From Coccinella septempunctata (Eukaryota > Arthropoda > Insecta > Coleoptera > Coccinellidae): 64,000 nt of DNA. Position numbers and translations under genes: made by a program. The stretch spans positions 5,340,001-5,404,000 of the forward strand of contig NC_058190.1 in NCBI RefSeq assembly GCF_907165205.1, written 5' to 3'. Below are positions 31,420 through 41,788 of this stretch, one piece after another. The notes under the pieces were generated by a model. That model had not been told where the DNA came from. It searched no databases and worked only from the letters and a program-made list of their open reading frames with translations. The first letter of the stretch is position 1. Each line of letters opens with the position of its first letter.

Positions 31420-31930
31420 TTAACAATATTTTCACCTTTCTTCTTTGCTTCTCTTTCACATCTGTTATTTTCTTCAACTCACCAGCAACAGCCCGACAGA
31501 AAACGTCATCCTCATCTTCCGTAGGAGCCTGTGATCTTATATCTTTCATCTCCTTCAAAGTATTTAATACTTCCCATATCTATGTCCTCAGAAATTTTTC
31601 TTTTCTTTCCATAACTCCTTGAAGGGGTACTGACATCTTTCGAGCAGCTTGGTAAAGATATAGCTGTAGAGAGAGATAATTCAGGCCACCGAAACAATGG
31701 TCCTGGCTATCTACTTCCACAGTTTCAATGGCATTTTCTATTAAAAGGTTACTGGAAGTGAGTTTTCTTGCCTTTTTTACATGAGGATTAAGGAAACTCA
31801 TGGCTTCAAACCACTCCCAAGAGCTTGGCTCCTCCTGACTCTGCCCACTTTTTGTGTTATACTCATGGATTTTGTTCTCCTTGACGAATCTTGCTCTTAA
31901 CGTCCTCCATCGAGTTTTCACTTCTTCAAC
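31373..31930 (-). pseudogene. MADF-BESS terminal exon, copy 2 (frameshifted)
   Basis: Relative to copy 1 it lacks one C in the GGCCCACCG run (about 31685) and gains one C at about 31571 (ACTTCCCATATC), producing three overlapping short frames (31580-31921, 31512-31697, 31361-31558). The acceptor tract is kept. Confidence 0.7.
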
Positions 31931-31944
31931 TACAAAAAAAAATT

Positions 31945-32162
31945 AAGTATTAAAAATTGGAGAATTTTCACAACTCACCAGCAACAGCCCGACAGAAAAC
32001 GTCATCCTCATCTTCCGTAGGAGCCTGTGATCTTATATCTTTCATCTCCTTTAAAGTATTTAATACTTCCATATCTATGTCCTCAGAAATTTTTCTTTTC
32101 TTTCCATAACTCCTTGAAGGAGTACTGACATCTTTCGAGCAGCTTGGTAAAGATATAGCAAT
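31945..32162 (-). pseudogene. MADF-BESS terminal exon, copy 3, 3' part
   Basis: The BESS half, ending at GATATAGCAAT where the ISL2EU-like transposon begins. The other half resumes at 35352. The distal tail (after LKKI) is also shortened by a deletion near 31970. Confidence 0.75.
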
Positions 32163-32174
32163 TAGGCAATCCAA

Positions 32175-33029
32175 TCACCTGTCAAAATATTTCAATATGG
32201 CGGTCGGTTGGCAAACAACGTTTGTTTACGTTTCCTCATTTGGAACTTTTGGAAGTTTTTTCTGAATATTTAACATTGATTTGTGTTGAATATCGTTTAG
32301 TTTTTATGGAATATATAGAGAACAGTGAGAACTAAGTTTTATTCGAAATAAAAATGCCTGTAACGTGTATTATGGTTAATTGTGGAAGCCGTGCAGATCG
32401 GGACTATACATTTTATTCCTTCAATTAATCGCACTGCTTCCTTTTGAGTGTTGCTATACCTTAGTTTCATTCTTTGTTTATAATTATTTATTCATGTTCA
32501 ATAAACTTATACTGTTTTAATTCGAATGTAATGCTTATAACAATAACATGTAAAGGGAGGACGTATGTTTGAATAATAAAAATATTTGAGAGAAACTCAA
32601 TTGTGTTTATCTACATTTATTTACTATACTAAAACCATATACATAGATATATAAATTTTATTGTGCTTCAGAAATTAATGAATATAGTGAATTTCTATTA
32701 ATCATAAATACATGCACCAAAATAGTAACATTCCATGAAGTGGAATCAATTATCTAAGTGAAAATCTAAGAGTTAACATATCGTCGCTCAGATGTCAAAA
32801 CCTCGTATCTCAAAATTCACTGATTTTGAGATACAAGTATAATTCTGACTATTAATTCATTTTCCATCGATTCCAAAACCTTGTATATCGATTTAGTGAC
32901 AGACAGTATTGAACCACTTATCAAAATTTGAACTAAAACAGATAATTGATTAAGATATGAGGAGTTTTCTTCATTTCCTGAAAATTGTGCTTTTTTGAGA
33001 TACATGGTTTTCACATCTGAGCGACGATA
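32175..33029. other. Left interior of ISL2EU-like element, non-coding
   Basis: AT-rich, with an imperfect inverted pair (CATATCGTCGCTCAGATGTCAAAAC at about 32778 and TTTTCACATCTGAGCGACGATATAT at about 33008). No transposase-like text. Confidence 0.5.
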
Positions 33030-35040
33030 TATGAATGAGTGTGAGTAGTTTCATTCTTGCTTACAGGAATCGCAAAACCATTGCCAGCTTGGGGTTTCTG
33101 TAGGCCCTACACATGTAAAATGAAACCATTGTGTTTCACACTCATCATTTTGACAATTTATCATAGGTGTTCCATCGTCAACATCCTTACATGTACACCA
33201 ATAATTAACCTTCGCTTCCTTCACTTCGGGTGAAATATCTTCCTAAGAGCTCAGGCATAATTACTTCACGGTAAAATTTCAGCGCGATTTGGGAATTTTG
33301 GTTCAAAAACTCCAAATCTGGAAATACCCTTTCTTTAAAAAAAAGGAACGGAGACCAAATTACAAAATCACAATAATTTAAATCACAAATAAATATTTGC
33401 ATCTGTACCTGTTAATAGTAGGTGTGATCTTTTTTCAAATTTATGGTATTATCATGCCTCAGTTCGATGCAACTGTTTTTACTTCTCGCATATTCCTTTA
33501 TATCCTTTGTGCCTTTGGTATGAAGAAGATAAGGACACTTCACCTTCAACCCTCCTCCCAAACAGCATTCACATCTTACGAGTCTGTCTGGAGATGCTCC
33601 CAATTGTGGCCACTTTGAACTCACAAATATGCCTACATCTGTTACACTGAAATGCTCGTGTTTTTCTTCCATCTGCTTCTGATACTCTCCCACAGCAACA
33701 TTTTCATGGCGCAATCCCCAATCTGTGGCTTTTGATGTAAATGATGCATTTACTGGGTAGCATATGCTCTTGATCAGAGATAATGATAGGGATTCTTTAT
33801 TAGTTCTGCAGACAGCTTTGAATTTTGATGCTGTTATGCGTCCTGCTCTTTTTACATGCCAATTGTTGCACGCATATTGGCCACGAGTATTGTAAGATGT
33901 TCACTTTATAATATATTATATATTATGAGTAATATTAATTAAACTCTGGAGCGTTTTCTATATCTTTATTTCTGGACTCTCTACACTGTACCAAATCTCG
34001 TTAACACTTCTCATTACATGTTGGTCATGCGTCATCCCATCACGCATGACCTGATCAAATCAACATAGAATAGAACGTTCTTGTTCTTTATTATAACACA
34101 ACCCATATATGTTACAGTATGTTGCTCAATCAACAAAACTTCTTCAGCAGTCAAAGATAAACTGATTGCTTTAGATATTTCCATCAATTCAGTGTATTGT
34201 TTGGAGATGTATGTCTCATCGAAAATATTGAAAAGATTTGGTAATGTCACCTCTACAGCTTTATTTAACTTGCTAGCAAATGGCTCCACTATCCTCATGA
34301 CACTAGCAGTCTGACCTATGTCCTCAATTCTTTTCAATAGATTTGTGATATCTTCTGTTTCCATTGGGGGTACAGATATATCCCTAGGTATAGGACCAGC
34401 CATTGCTCCAAAGTCCATTTCCGAAATTGGGATAATCGGTACAACCGTAGCAAGTGATGGCATGGGCCATAAAGCAGCCACATCGGTACATGAGACTGTA
34501 CTTTTATTTCTAAAAGCATACTCAGCAGCAAATAATAAAGCACCAATGTGACTACACACTTCACTGTTACCTGCCATACATGTGCAGTGGCCTTTTGAAA
34601 TTGACCCATCTTTCGTAATAATACACCATGCCTCAAGTGGTTTAGCATTGGCTCTTTGTGAATGCTTCACCTAAAAAAGAGAATATTAAAGTTGAAGAAA
34701 ACGGATCAAAAACATCATTATAATAACTTATATATGTATTGTAAACAGGATATTTATACAGTTATAATCATAAAAACTTACCTTTCCAACCATAAAATAA
34801 AAATTATTCATAATCCTTGTTCCTACTTTCATGACAAAACCTGCTGAAAAGTACTTATGGGCATCAAGGGTTTTGTAAGCTTTCATTTGTTCATTGGTGT
34901 AGAAACTATGTGTTAAAACGATATATGAAAAGATATCAGGGAAACTGACTGGTGGAATGCCATCAACACTATAATCCATTTCAGAAGTCTTAAATGTGAA
35001 TGGGTCCACGTTGTTTATCATTGCTAACTTCAATGTATAC
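33030..35040 (-). pseudogene. SWIM-YqaJ-PHD accessory protein of ISL2EU-like element
   Basis: Minus-strand segments in order: 34728-35033 (NNVDPFTFKTSEMDYSV ... NEQMKAYKTLDAHKYF), 34032-34670 with a SWIM zinc finger (GHCTCMAG..EVCSHIGALLFA), about 33412-33915 YqaJ-like nuclease (RAGRITASKFKAV ... PQLGASPDRLVRC ... GGLKVKCP, the ASPD and K residues typical of the lambda-exonuclease fold), 33205-33402 (NYCDFVIWSPF ... VIMPELLGRYF), and about 33040-33200 a PHD finger (YWCTCKD...CETQWFHFTC...WFCDSC). Introns separate at least the first two. A single TAA after HTYY near 33408 interrupts the YqaJ frame, which otherwise continues as QVQMQIFIC. Likely non-functional through that stop. Confidence 0.75.
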
Positions 35041-35351
35041 CTACAAAGAAATTAGGATTTATGTAAATTGTACTCGTTAACAGAGTAAGAATAAAATTCA
35101 AGAGAATGTTCATATACACCTTTGACCAAGGTCTGGGTTTTCCTGCAATAACTTTATTAAGTAAGCACTCTGCATGTTGAAACTCTGTAGATTTAACAGT
35201 TTTAACACTTAAGAAGAATAATAATAACTAAAATTACTAACAGAAGTATCAAAACTAGCTGCACGTTGCTTGAAAGAATGAAACACAAATCTTTGCTTGC
35301 CAACCAACCGCCATATTGGAAGTTGAAAAGTCACGTGGTCTGGATTCCCTA

Positions 35352-35620
35352 ATAGAGGGAGATAATTCAGGCCCACCGAAACAATGGTCCTGGCTATCTA
35401 CTTCCACAGTTTCAATGGCATTTTCTATTGAAAGGTTACTGGAAATGGTTTTTCTTGCCTTTACCTGAGGATTAAGGAAACTCATGGCTTCAAACCACTC
35501 CCAAGAGCTTGGCTTCTCCTGACTCTGCCCACTTTTTGTGTTATACTCATGGATTTTGTTCTCCTTGACGAATCTTGCTCTTAACGTCCTCCATCGAGTT
35601 TTCACTTCTTCAACTACAAA
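35352..35620 (-). pseudogene. MADF-BESS terminal exon, copy 3, 5' part
   Basis: The MADF half of copy 3, open from the acceptor to the transposon junction (ORF 35255-35605 reads through into the transposon end). Confidence 0.75.
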
Positions 35621-35624
35621 AAAA

Positions 35625-36180
35625 AATTAAGTAGTAAAAATTGAAGAATTTTCATTCCTAATTGCAATTAAAAATATTTTCACCTTTCTTCTTTGCTTTT
35701 CTTTCATATCTGTTATTTTCTTCAACTCACAAGCAACAGCCAGACAGAAAACGTCATCCTCATCTTCCGTAGGAGCCTGTGATCTTAAATCTTTCATCTC
35801 CTTTAAAGTATTTAATATTTCCATATCTATGTCCTCAGAAATTTTTCTTTTCTTTCCATAACTCCTTGAAGGGGTACTGACATCTTTCGAGCAGCTTGGT
35901 AAAGATATAGCAAAAGAGGGAGATAATTCAGGCCCACCGAAACAATGGTCCTGGCTATCTACTTCCACAGTTTCAATGAAATTTTCTATTAAAAGGTTAC
36001 TGGAAGTGATTTTTCTTGCCTTTACATGAGGATTAAGGAAACTCATGGCTTCAAACCACTCTCAAGAGCTTGGCTCCTCCTGACTCTGCCCACTTTTTGT
36101 GTTATACTCATGGATTTTGTTCTCCTTGACGAATCTTGCTCTTAACGTCCTCCATCGAGTTTTCACTTCTTCAACTACAA
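35625..36180 (-). pseudogene. MADF-BESS terminal exon, copy 4 (nonsense mutation)
   Basis: Otherwise intact but the tryptophan codon in SSWEWF is TGA (plus strand CACTCTCAAGAGC, about 36058-36064), splitting the exon. The 139-codon ORF 35627-36046 starts downstream of it. Confidence 0.7.
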
Positions 36181-36188
36181 AAAAAAAA

Positions 36189-36725
36189 TTAAGTATTAAA
36201 AATTGAAGAATTTTCATTCCTAATTGCAATTAAAAATATTTTCACCTTTCTTCTTTGCTTTTCTTTCATATCTGTTATTTTCTTCAACTCACAAGCAACA
36301 GCCCGACAGAAAACGTCATCCTCATCTTCCGTAGGAGCCTGTGACCTTATATCTTTCATCTCCTTTAAAGTATTTAATATTTCCATATCTATGTCCTCAG
36401 AAATTTTTCTTTTCTTTCCATAACTCCTTGAAGGGGTACTGACATCTTTCGAGCAGCTTGGTAAAGATATAGCAAAAGAGGGAGATAATTCAGGCCCACC
36501 GAAACAATGGTCCTGGCTATCTACTTCCACAGTTTCAATGAAATTTTCCATTAAAAGGTTACTGGAAGTGGTTTTTCTTGCCTTTACATGAGGATTAAGG
36601 AAACTCATGGCTTCAAACCACTCCCAAAAGCTTGGCTCCTGACTCTGCCCACTTTGTGTGTGGAACTTATGGATTTTGTTCTCCTTGACGAATCTTGCTC
36701 TTAACGTCCTCCATCGAGTTTTCAC
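36189..36725 (-). CDS. MADF-BESS terminal exon, copy 5 (intact)
   Basis: 178 codons from MKTRWRTLRARF through BESS to the stop, the best preserved copy together with copy 1. The acceptor tract (TTTTTTTGTAG) precedes it at about 36735. Small differences from the others: HKFHTQSGQSQ and PSFWEWF. Confidence 0.6.
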   Translation of the reverse strand: MKTRWRTLRARFVKENKIHKFHTQSGQSQEPSFWEWFEAMSFLNPHVKARKTTSSNLLMENFIETVEVDSQDHCFGGPELSPSFAISLPSCSKDVSTPSRSYGKKRKISEDIDMEILNTLKEMKDIRSQAPTEDEDDVFCRAVACELKKITDMKEKQRRKVKIFLIAIRNENSSIFNT

Positions 36726-36739
36726 TTCTTCAACTACAA

Positions 36740-37166
36740 AAAAAGTTTAAGTTTTGAAAATTGAAGAATTTTCATTCCCAATTGCAATTAAAAAATATTT
36801 TCACCTTTCTTCTCTGCTTTTCTTTTACATCTGTTATTATCCTCAACTCACAAGCAATAGTCCGACAGAAAACGTCATCCTCATCTTTCGTAGGAGCCTG
36901 TCATCTTATATCTTTCATCTCCTTTAAAGTATTTAATACTTCCATATCTATGTCCTAAGAAATTTTTCTCTTCTTTCCATAACTCCTTGACTGACATCTT
37001 TCGAGCAGCTTGGTGAAGATATAGCAATAGAGGGAGATAATTCAGGCCCACCGAAACAATGGTCCTGGCTATCTACTTCCACAGTTTCAATGAAATTTTC
37101 CATTAAAAGGTTACTGGAAGTGGTTTTTCTTGCCTTTACATGAGGATTAAGGAAACTCATGGCTTC
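36740..37166 (-). pseudogene. MADF-BESS terminal exon, copy 6 (truncated)
   Basis: Lacks the upstream ~90 bp of the exon; ends at 37166 against a plus-strand LINE fragment. A 12-bp deletion (CTTGACTGACATC) and a stop (CCTAAG, about 36955) interrupt it. Confidence 0.7.
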
Positions 37167-37740
37167 AAACCACAGACAGACAAAATCTTGGAATTAATGG
37201 ATGAGAGAAAAAGATGCAAGTCAAATAACAACACTCGATACAAGCAGCTGCAAATCCAAATAAAGCGAAAAATAAGAGAAGCAAAAGAAACATACTTTTC
37301 TGATAAATGTAAGGAGATAGAAGATTAACAAAACAAGTATGACAACTTTAATCTACACAAGAAGGTCAAGGAGCTCGCGGGAATTAATAAAAGAAATACT
37401 TCAAATATACTCCTGGACAAAGAAGGAAATATCATAATGTAAACTGAACAGAAATTAAAGCGATGGAAGAATATATAGAGGAATTATTTTATGATCAGAG
37501 AATAGAAAATACCCCTGCAGAACATCAAGATGGAGACATAGGACCTGAAATAACTAAGTCCGAGGTTGAACATGCACACAAATCCATGAAAAATAAGAAA
37601 TCTGCAGGCCCAGACGAGATACCAAGTGAGTTGCTTAAATTAATTACCGACAAAAACCGACAAGATATTTTGGTGAGTTTATACAACACAATTGACAGTA
37701 CAGGAATTATACCAAAGGAAATGTTAATTGGTAGGTGAAA
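37167..37740 (+). pseudogene. LINE fragment preceding RT (linker and first RT motif)
   Basis: Plus-strand text KILELMDERKRCKSNNNTRYKQL ... EAKETYFSDKCKEIED, a stop, then KKVKELAGINKR, then a 91-codon ORF with AHKSMKNKKSAGPDEIPSELLKL. This is the linker between endonuclease and RT, and RT motif 1, of an insect LINE similar in type to that at 23043. Cut off before the catalytic motifs. Confidence 0.65.
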
Positions 37741-38339
37741 TAATGGTTCGATCAATTTCTCTATTTCTAATTTGTTTCTTTGGCGGTTTTTCAAAACTCC
37801 TTTTGATTTGGTCTGTACCACCACAAACGATTCATCTCGCATTTCAATCATCCATCCATTATATAACGTGGAAACAATTTACCAGCTTGATGAATGGTCG
37901 AAAACGTATTTCTAAAATATAACCTATATCTGTAATATTGAGGCATGGTAACGGTTCTTCGTTTCCATCTATTGAATGTTGCATCATATTTGATGGAAAC
38001 TATAATGGAGATACCATTGGATCTACCAGTGGATTAAGGTTTTTATCTTGGTATGTCTATTATGTGAATTAGGATAGTTTTCTGTATGAGTATACAATAC
38101 AAATCTACATTTATAGGCGGTTCGGATCCTTCAAATGTTGCCTCAATATCGCAACTACCTGCTGAGCCGCAAGAATATTTATATTCGGTCCCTTATCAGT
38201 AATACCGATAATCATATTTTCCACTTCCATATTACGTCGTTTTCTTTCTTTCAATTCTTCACCCGTAGTTTTGTAAGCTTGTATGAATCTATTATGCGTT
38301 GGAAAGCATTTTTCAATTTTGGGTAAATAGGACTTATCG
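37741..38339. other. Unassigned region
   Basis: A minus-strand ORF (38111-38491) has FPTHNRFIQAYKTTGEELKERKRRN, not recognised; it overlaps the Merlin relic's end in another frame. The rest has no motif. Confidence 0.3.
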
Positions 38340-38700
38340 TCATCTGGATTTGGGCGGAGATTCGACATCCGAATTGCGCACGCGCGAGCGGTAAAATCGA
38401 GGCGTTTTGTTGCCAGATTGTGCAAGAGCGATTCCCAAATGATACCTCTCTGGCGTCTCCACCAAAAAACATTTTTTGGTACCCCTTTCAATACCCCCGA
38501 AGACCCAGTGGCCTTCTACCCCCCTGCCTCTGTACTTTCGATGGAAGAATATGGACTCATCTATTTCCACCACTTTCGATGTACCGTCTTCATTGATTCC
38601 TCCGATAACTATTTCATTATGAATGAAATAGTTCTCGCACACCTCCCGGCAAAAATTGTACGGTCAGACACTGTCGAACTGTTAGCACTTTGTAAGGTAA
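38340..38700 (-). pseudogene. Merlin (IS1595/ISXO2-like) transposase catalytic fragment
   Basis: A frame of 100 codons (38340-38642) reads VEIDESIFFHRKYRGRGVEGHWVFGGIERGTKKCFLVETPER. The VEIDES aspartate and the WVFGGIER block are hallmarks of the ISXO2-like DDE domain of Merlin transposons. Immediately upstream in another frame is the SSTVSDRTIF...REVCEN segment. The second aspartate and the acidic end of the triad are lost after ETPER, where similarity stops. Confidence 0.75.
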
Positions 38701-39938
38701 ATGAGCTTGGGATAAGCTCCGACTAGCAAAGAGCATGAAACCACCTTACCTTTTTTTTTATTTGTTTTTGATAGATAGATGGATGGATGGATGGATGCTT
38801 CTACTCCGGACAATAACAGTCTATTTGAACAGATGGGATTTATTCCACTCTTATAACAATTATCAAGATATAGAGAAATATACAACATATATAAACAAGA
38901 GTTGGCCAAGCAAGGAATATTAATTTAACAACAAGTTCAATTATTCACAGTTCGAATCACATGTGATCCCCATACATATGTGTGAAACTTATCTTGGGAG
39001 TTTCATGTCGAAATTTCCATGGTGGCTGGTGGTCGTTGCCAAAGATAACCATCTTCTCTGTTTCTCCTCAGAAATAATGTGTCTGTCGCAGTCTCCTTGT
39101 ATCTTCAAGATCAATCTCTCGAAGAATCCTCAGCAGAAATGTGGAGTTCTAACTCTCTCCAAAAATGTGTGTCTTTCCAAAAAGATGTGTCTCTCCGAAA
39201 AATGAAGGAATGTGAAGTTCTCTCCAAAAAAAAGGAATATAGAGTTCCAACTCTCCACAAAAAGCTGTTGAAAACAATTTCATAAATATTTGAATCGGTA
39301 ACGTTCCACAATCTCCAGCGATCTCTGACAATATTCATTCACATAATAAGTAGTAATTTAAGAGAAGAAAAAATGTCCATGTGTTCACAGGAACACACTG
39401 GCACAGATAAATTGATAAAAAAGAGAAAAAAATATACGAAGTGAAAAACTAATTAAAGAATAGAAAGCAAGTTGAAACAATTTAGAAGGTAATTTGATTC
39501 ATTAGATATTTCTGGGAAGCATGTGGAGAACTACGTGTGAAAATGGCGGCTGAAAAACTTACGGTATTGCTAGTGATTCCTTCTACATAAAACAAATGAA
39601 TTGATAAAAATCAAAGTGGAACAACCTTTGTCTGGTCAATATAACAAAGAGACTTACCGATTCTTATAAATCGCCACACATAAATAACTGACTAAGAACT
39701 GAATTTTGTTCGGCAAGGTCAGAATCTATTCTTTAAAGAAGTTTATACAACGCTGTCCGAGACTAGAAAGAAAGAGGTTTCCGGTCACTGCAGAATGAGC
39801 TAGTATGTGCGCAGCGCATGGTAGGGGTCGATATCATCGATCGAGCACGTATACAGGAGCTCTCAAAGTCATTCGTATTAAATTTTCAATTTGGAGAATT
39901 GTGCCGTTACAACTTAACTCTGCCTCCCTAGCCACATA
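38701..39938. other. Insertion or intron separating Merlin halves
   Basis: Includes a (GATG/GATA)n run at about 38770-38798 and a low-complexity block (39130-39270) built from CTCTCCAAAAA and TGTGTCT phrases. No genes. The lower edge has an acceptor-like CTTACAAAG (minus), so this could be an intron expanded by insertions. Confidence 0.4.
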
Positions 39939-40280
39939 CTACTGAGGAGACTCATTAGCGCACCCATATAATATAATAAGTATTTGGGAAAGGGTCAAAT
40001 GACTTCTCTCAAAGAAGGAACCCTTCCTTGAACGTCTCGTATATCGGCACCGTTTACATCCCCACTGATACCCATCAGTAACATTCCGTGAGTACTTGAT
40101 GAAACTCATCGGAATGTTACATTCCTCACAAACACAATTGTTTTTTAAAAGTTTTCTCCTGGCACACCATTTAATGCCCTCAAGGGGACTTGGGAATATA
40201 ATTTTCCTCGTAATTATACCGTCCTGTCGGATTTCACTCTCGTCCATAATTTCTGACGCATCCACTATGTGTGAGCCCAT
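39939..40280 (-). pseudogene. Merlin transposase N-terminal zinc-ribbon
   Basis: 113 codons: EGIKWCARRKLLKN, CEECNIPMSF, DGYQWGCKRCRYTRRSRKGSFFERSHLTLSQILIILY. Four cysteines (CxxC...CxxC) and the RKGSFF..S.L block match the N-terminal zinc-ribbon of ISXO2-like transposases. It continues, after a gap, at 38340-38700. The starting ATG at 40280 is plausible. Confidence 0.75.
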
Positions 40281-40289
40281 TTTAAATTA

Positions 40290-40739
40290 ATATTTGATCA
40301 AATTCAAACGAAAATCACCAAAAAAAAAAAAAAACTAACACTTTTACACTTAAAAGACGTTACCCATGATACATGTAGGTAAAGCAGCAACATCATATAA
40401 CATACCTAATTATATGCAATAGGTCATTCATATTTTTATTAATTCGTTATCAATGTAATAAACATTGAAATATCGATTTGTTTAATTATTTACACGAAGG
40501 AACAGAAATTTGAATTAAGTTTTTATAAGTTATCCTCTTCATCCGAACCATCACTATCGTCAGAGTTATCGATGGTTATGTCGCACACTCCATCCGTTTC
40601 TGTTTCGTTTTCGTCTGAAATAAAGATATCTATCAATTAACAAAATCATGTTCAAGCAAAGCTTGAACGGCATGAAGGATCCATTCCATCTACTGAACAA
40701 AATTTAGAAAAAAATCTCGAAGTAGAAGTCTGGGCCTAT
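40290..40739. other. Spacer with acidic coding-like stretch
   Basis: Around 40533-40620 the minus strand encodes an acidic run (SDENETETDGVCDITIDNSD ... DGSDEED), which may be an exon of a transposon protein, with an acceptor-like CAG upstream. Otherwise no motif. Confidence 0.3.
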
Positions 40740-41045
40740 AGTTCCTACGGTACGTTGTGTTGACAACGCAGAGAGCCATTTCCTGCTCAAACCAATGTTT
40801 AGGCTAGGTAATTGTTGAAAACAGAGTTATACCACTCGTGTTCGGTCGGAGAATTATTTGGATCGTATAGCCATCAACAGTGCATAACTTATACAGTTTC
40901 AAAACGTATTTGTGTGTCTCATTTGTTATATACTGGCGGAATTTCAGCCGCCCTTTGAAGGAAATCAAAGATTCATCGATGACTAAGATTCTTCCAGGAG
41001 TTACAGTAGAGATTCGATAATTCGGATCAATTAATGCTAGGTCTA
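40740..41045 (-). pseudogene. piggyBac transposase core fragment
   Basis: Minus-strand frame with ILVIDESLISFKGRLKFRQYI, then THKYVLKLYKLCTVDGYT, matching the DESL...F.GR..FRQY block around a catalytic aspartate of piggyBac transposases. Ends at a stop shortly after. No terminal repeats or TTAA ends found around it. Confidence 0.7.
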
Positions 41046-41660
41046 ATGCGGATTAATGAGGAATCCGGAATATCGCATCTTACAATTCAGTAGAGATGCA
41101 ATTTAAAAACGGTTCAAATAAATATAGGCTTTCTTCTCGAAATCACAACACAAATGTATTATTTGAAATAATCAGATATTTTACGTTGTTTTTAAACTGT
41201 ACTTGTAGAAGAATGCTCAATTATAGCCTTTTCCTTTTATATCTTTCAGGAGCAGAATATCAGTAATTCCAATATAATTCTCCTCTGCTCATTGCAATCC
41301 CAATGTGAAATATTTTATTGCGTCGACGTGCTTGATTTTGTTTGGGTTGATATCGACCTCTTCATCACTGCTAGTCCCATCATCTATAGTCTCATGTTTA
41401 AGATTGCCATCCTCTATGACTTTTTCAGTATCTTCAACACATTGATACAACAACATTCAACATTCGAACGAACCTCCCAATCAATTTGTGTCAGCATGTT
41501 TGAAATGTCTTGATAGTCATGACTTATTTGCTGCATTTTTTCTGTAATATGTTAACCCTGCATTACCCACGGGTTCCAAAATAGCACCGGTACTCGCAAG
41601 TGAGCATTATGCTCACTTACACTTTTTATGCCATTGGGGGAAATAAATTGGGTTACTAAA
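41046..41660. other. Unassigned region
   Basis: A short minus-strand block around 41390-41520 has DYQDISNMLTQIDWEVRSNVE text, unrecognised. TTAACCCTGCATTACCC at about 41554 resembles a piggyBac-style end, but no partner was found. Confidence 0.3.
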
Positions 41661-41788
41661 ATAATAATAATAATAATAATAATACATCTTTATTTGGAAG
41701 AAACTCTCAATTACATAAACTACATAATAATGAGGTTTAAACAAAACAGTGTCAAAAATAATTAACCAGAACAATCGATTTACATATA

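Larger units (their letters stand above)
32163..35351 (-). mobile_element. ISL2EU-like DNA transposon inserted in MADF-BESS copy 3
   Basis: A 3189-bp unit with inverted ends TAGG(C/G)AATCCA and an AATATGGCGGT(C/T)GGTTGGC block about 35 bp in, both ends matching. It is flanked by AT on both sides (32161-32162, 35352-35353), restoring the array text GCAATAGAGGG when removed. ISL2EU elements are known for 2-bp AT duplications and a YqaJ-nuclease accessory gene, which fits the gene inside. No transposase ORF is visible in the 900 bp next to the left end, so it is non-autonomous or deleted. Confidence 0.75.
30826..37166 (-). repeat. Tandem array of a MADF-BESS terminal exon (six copies)
   Basis: Copies of ~555 bp at about 30826-31372, 31373-31930, 31945-32162 continuing at 35352-35620, 35625-36180, 36181-36735 and 36740-37166. 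Each begins after a pyrimidine tract and TAG acceptor (minus strand TTTTTTTGTAG followed by TTGAAGAAGTG) and encodes VKTRWRTLRARFVKENK ... SWEWFEAMSFL (C-terminal half of a MADF domain) and then DEDDVFCRAVAGELKKI ... KQRRKVKIFLIAI (BESS motif). A 3.2-kb transposon splits copy 3. The N-terminal half of MADF is not present in the array. Confidence 0.8.

Noticed and set aside
38760..38800. Short tandem GATG/GATA run as a regulatory element
   Set aside because: Ordinary microsatellite.
41550..41575. piggyBac terminal repeat (TTAACCCT...)
   Set aside because: Orientation does not fit the nearby piggyBac fragment and no matching opposite end or second TTAA was found.
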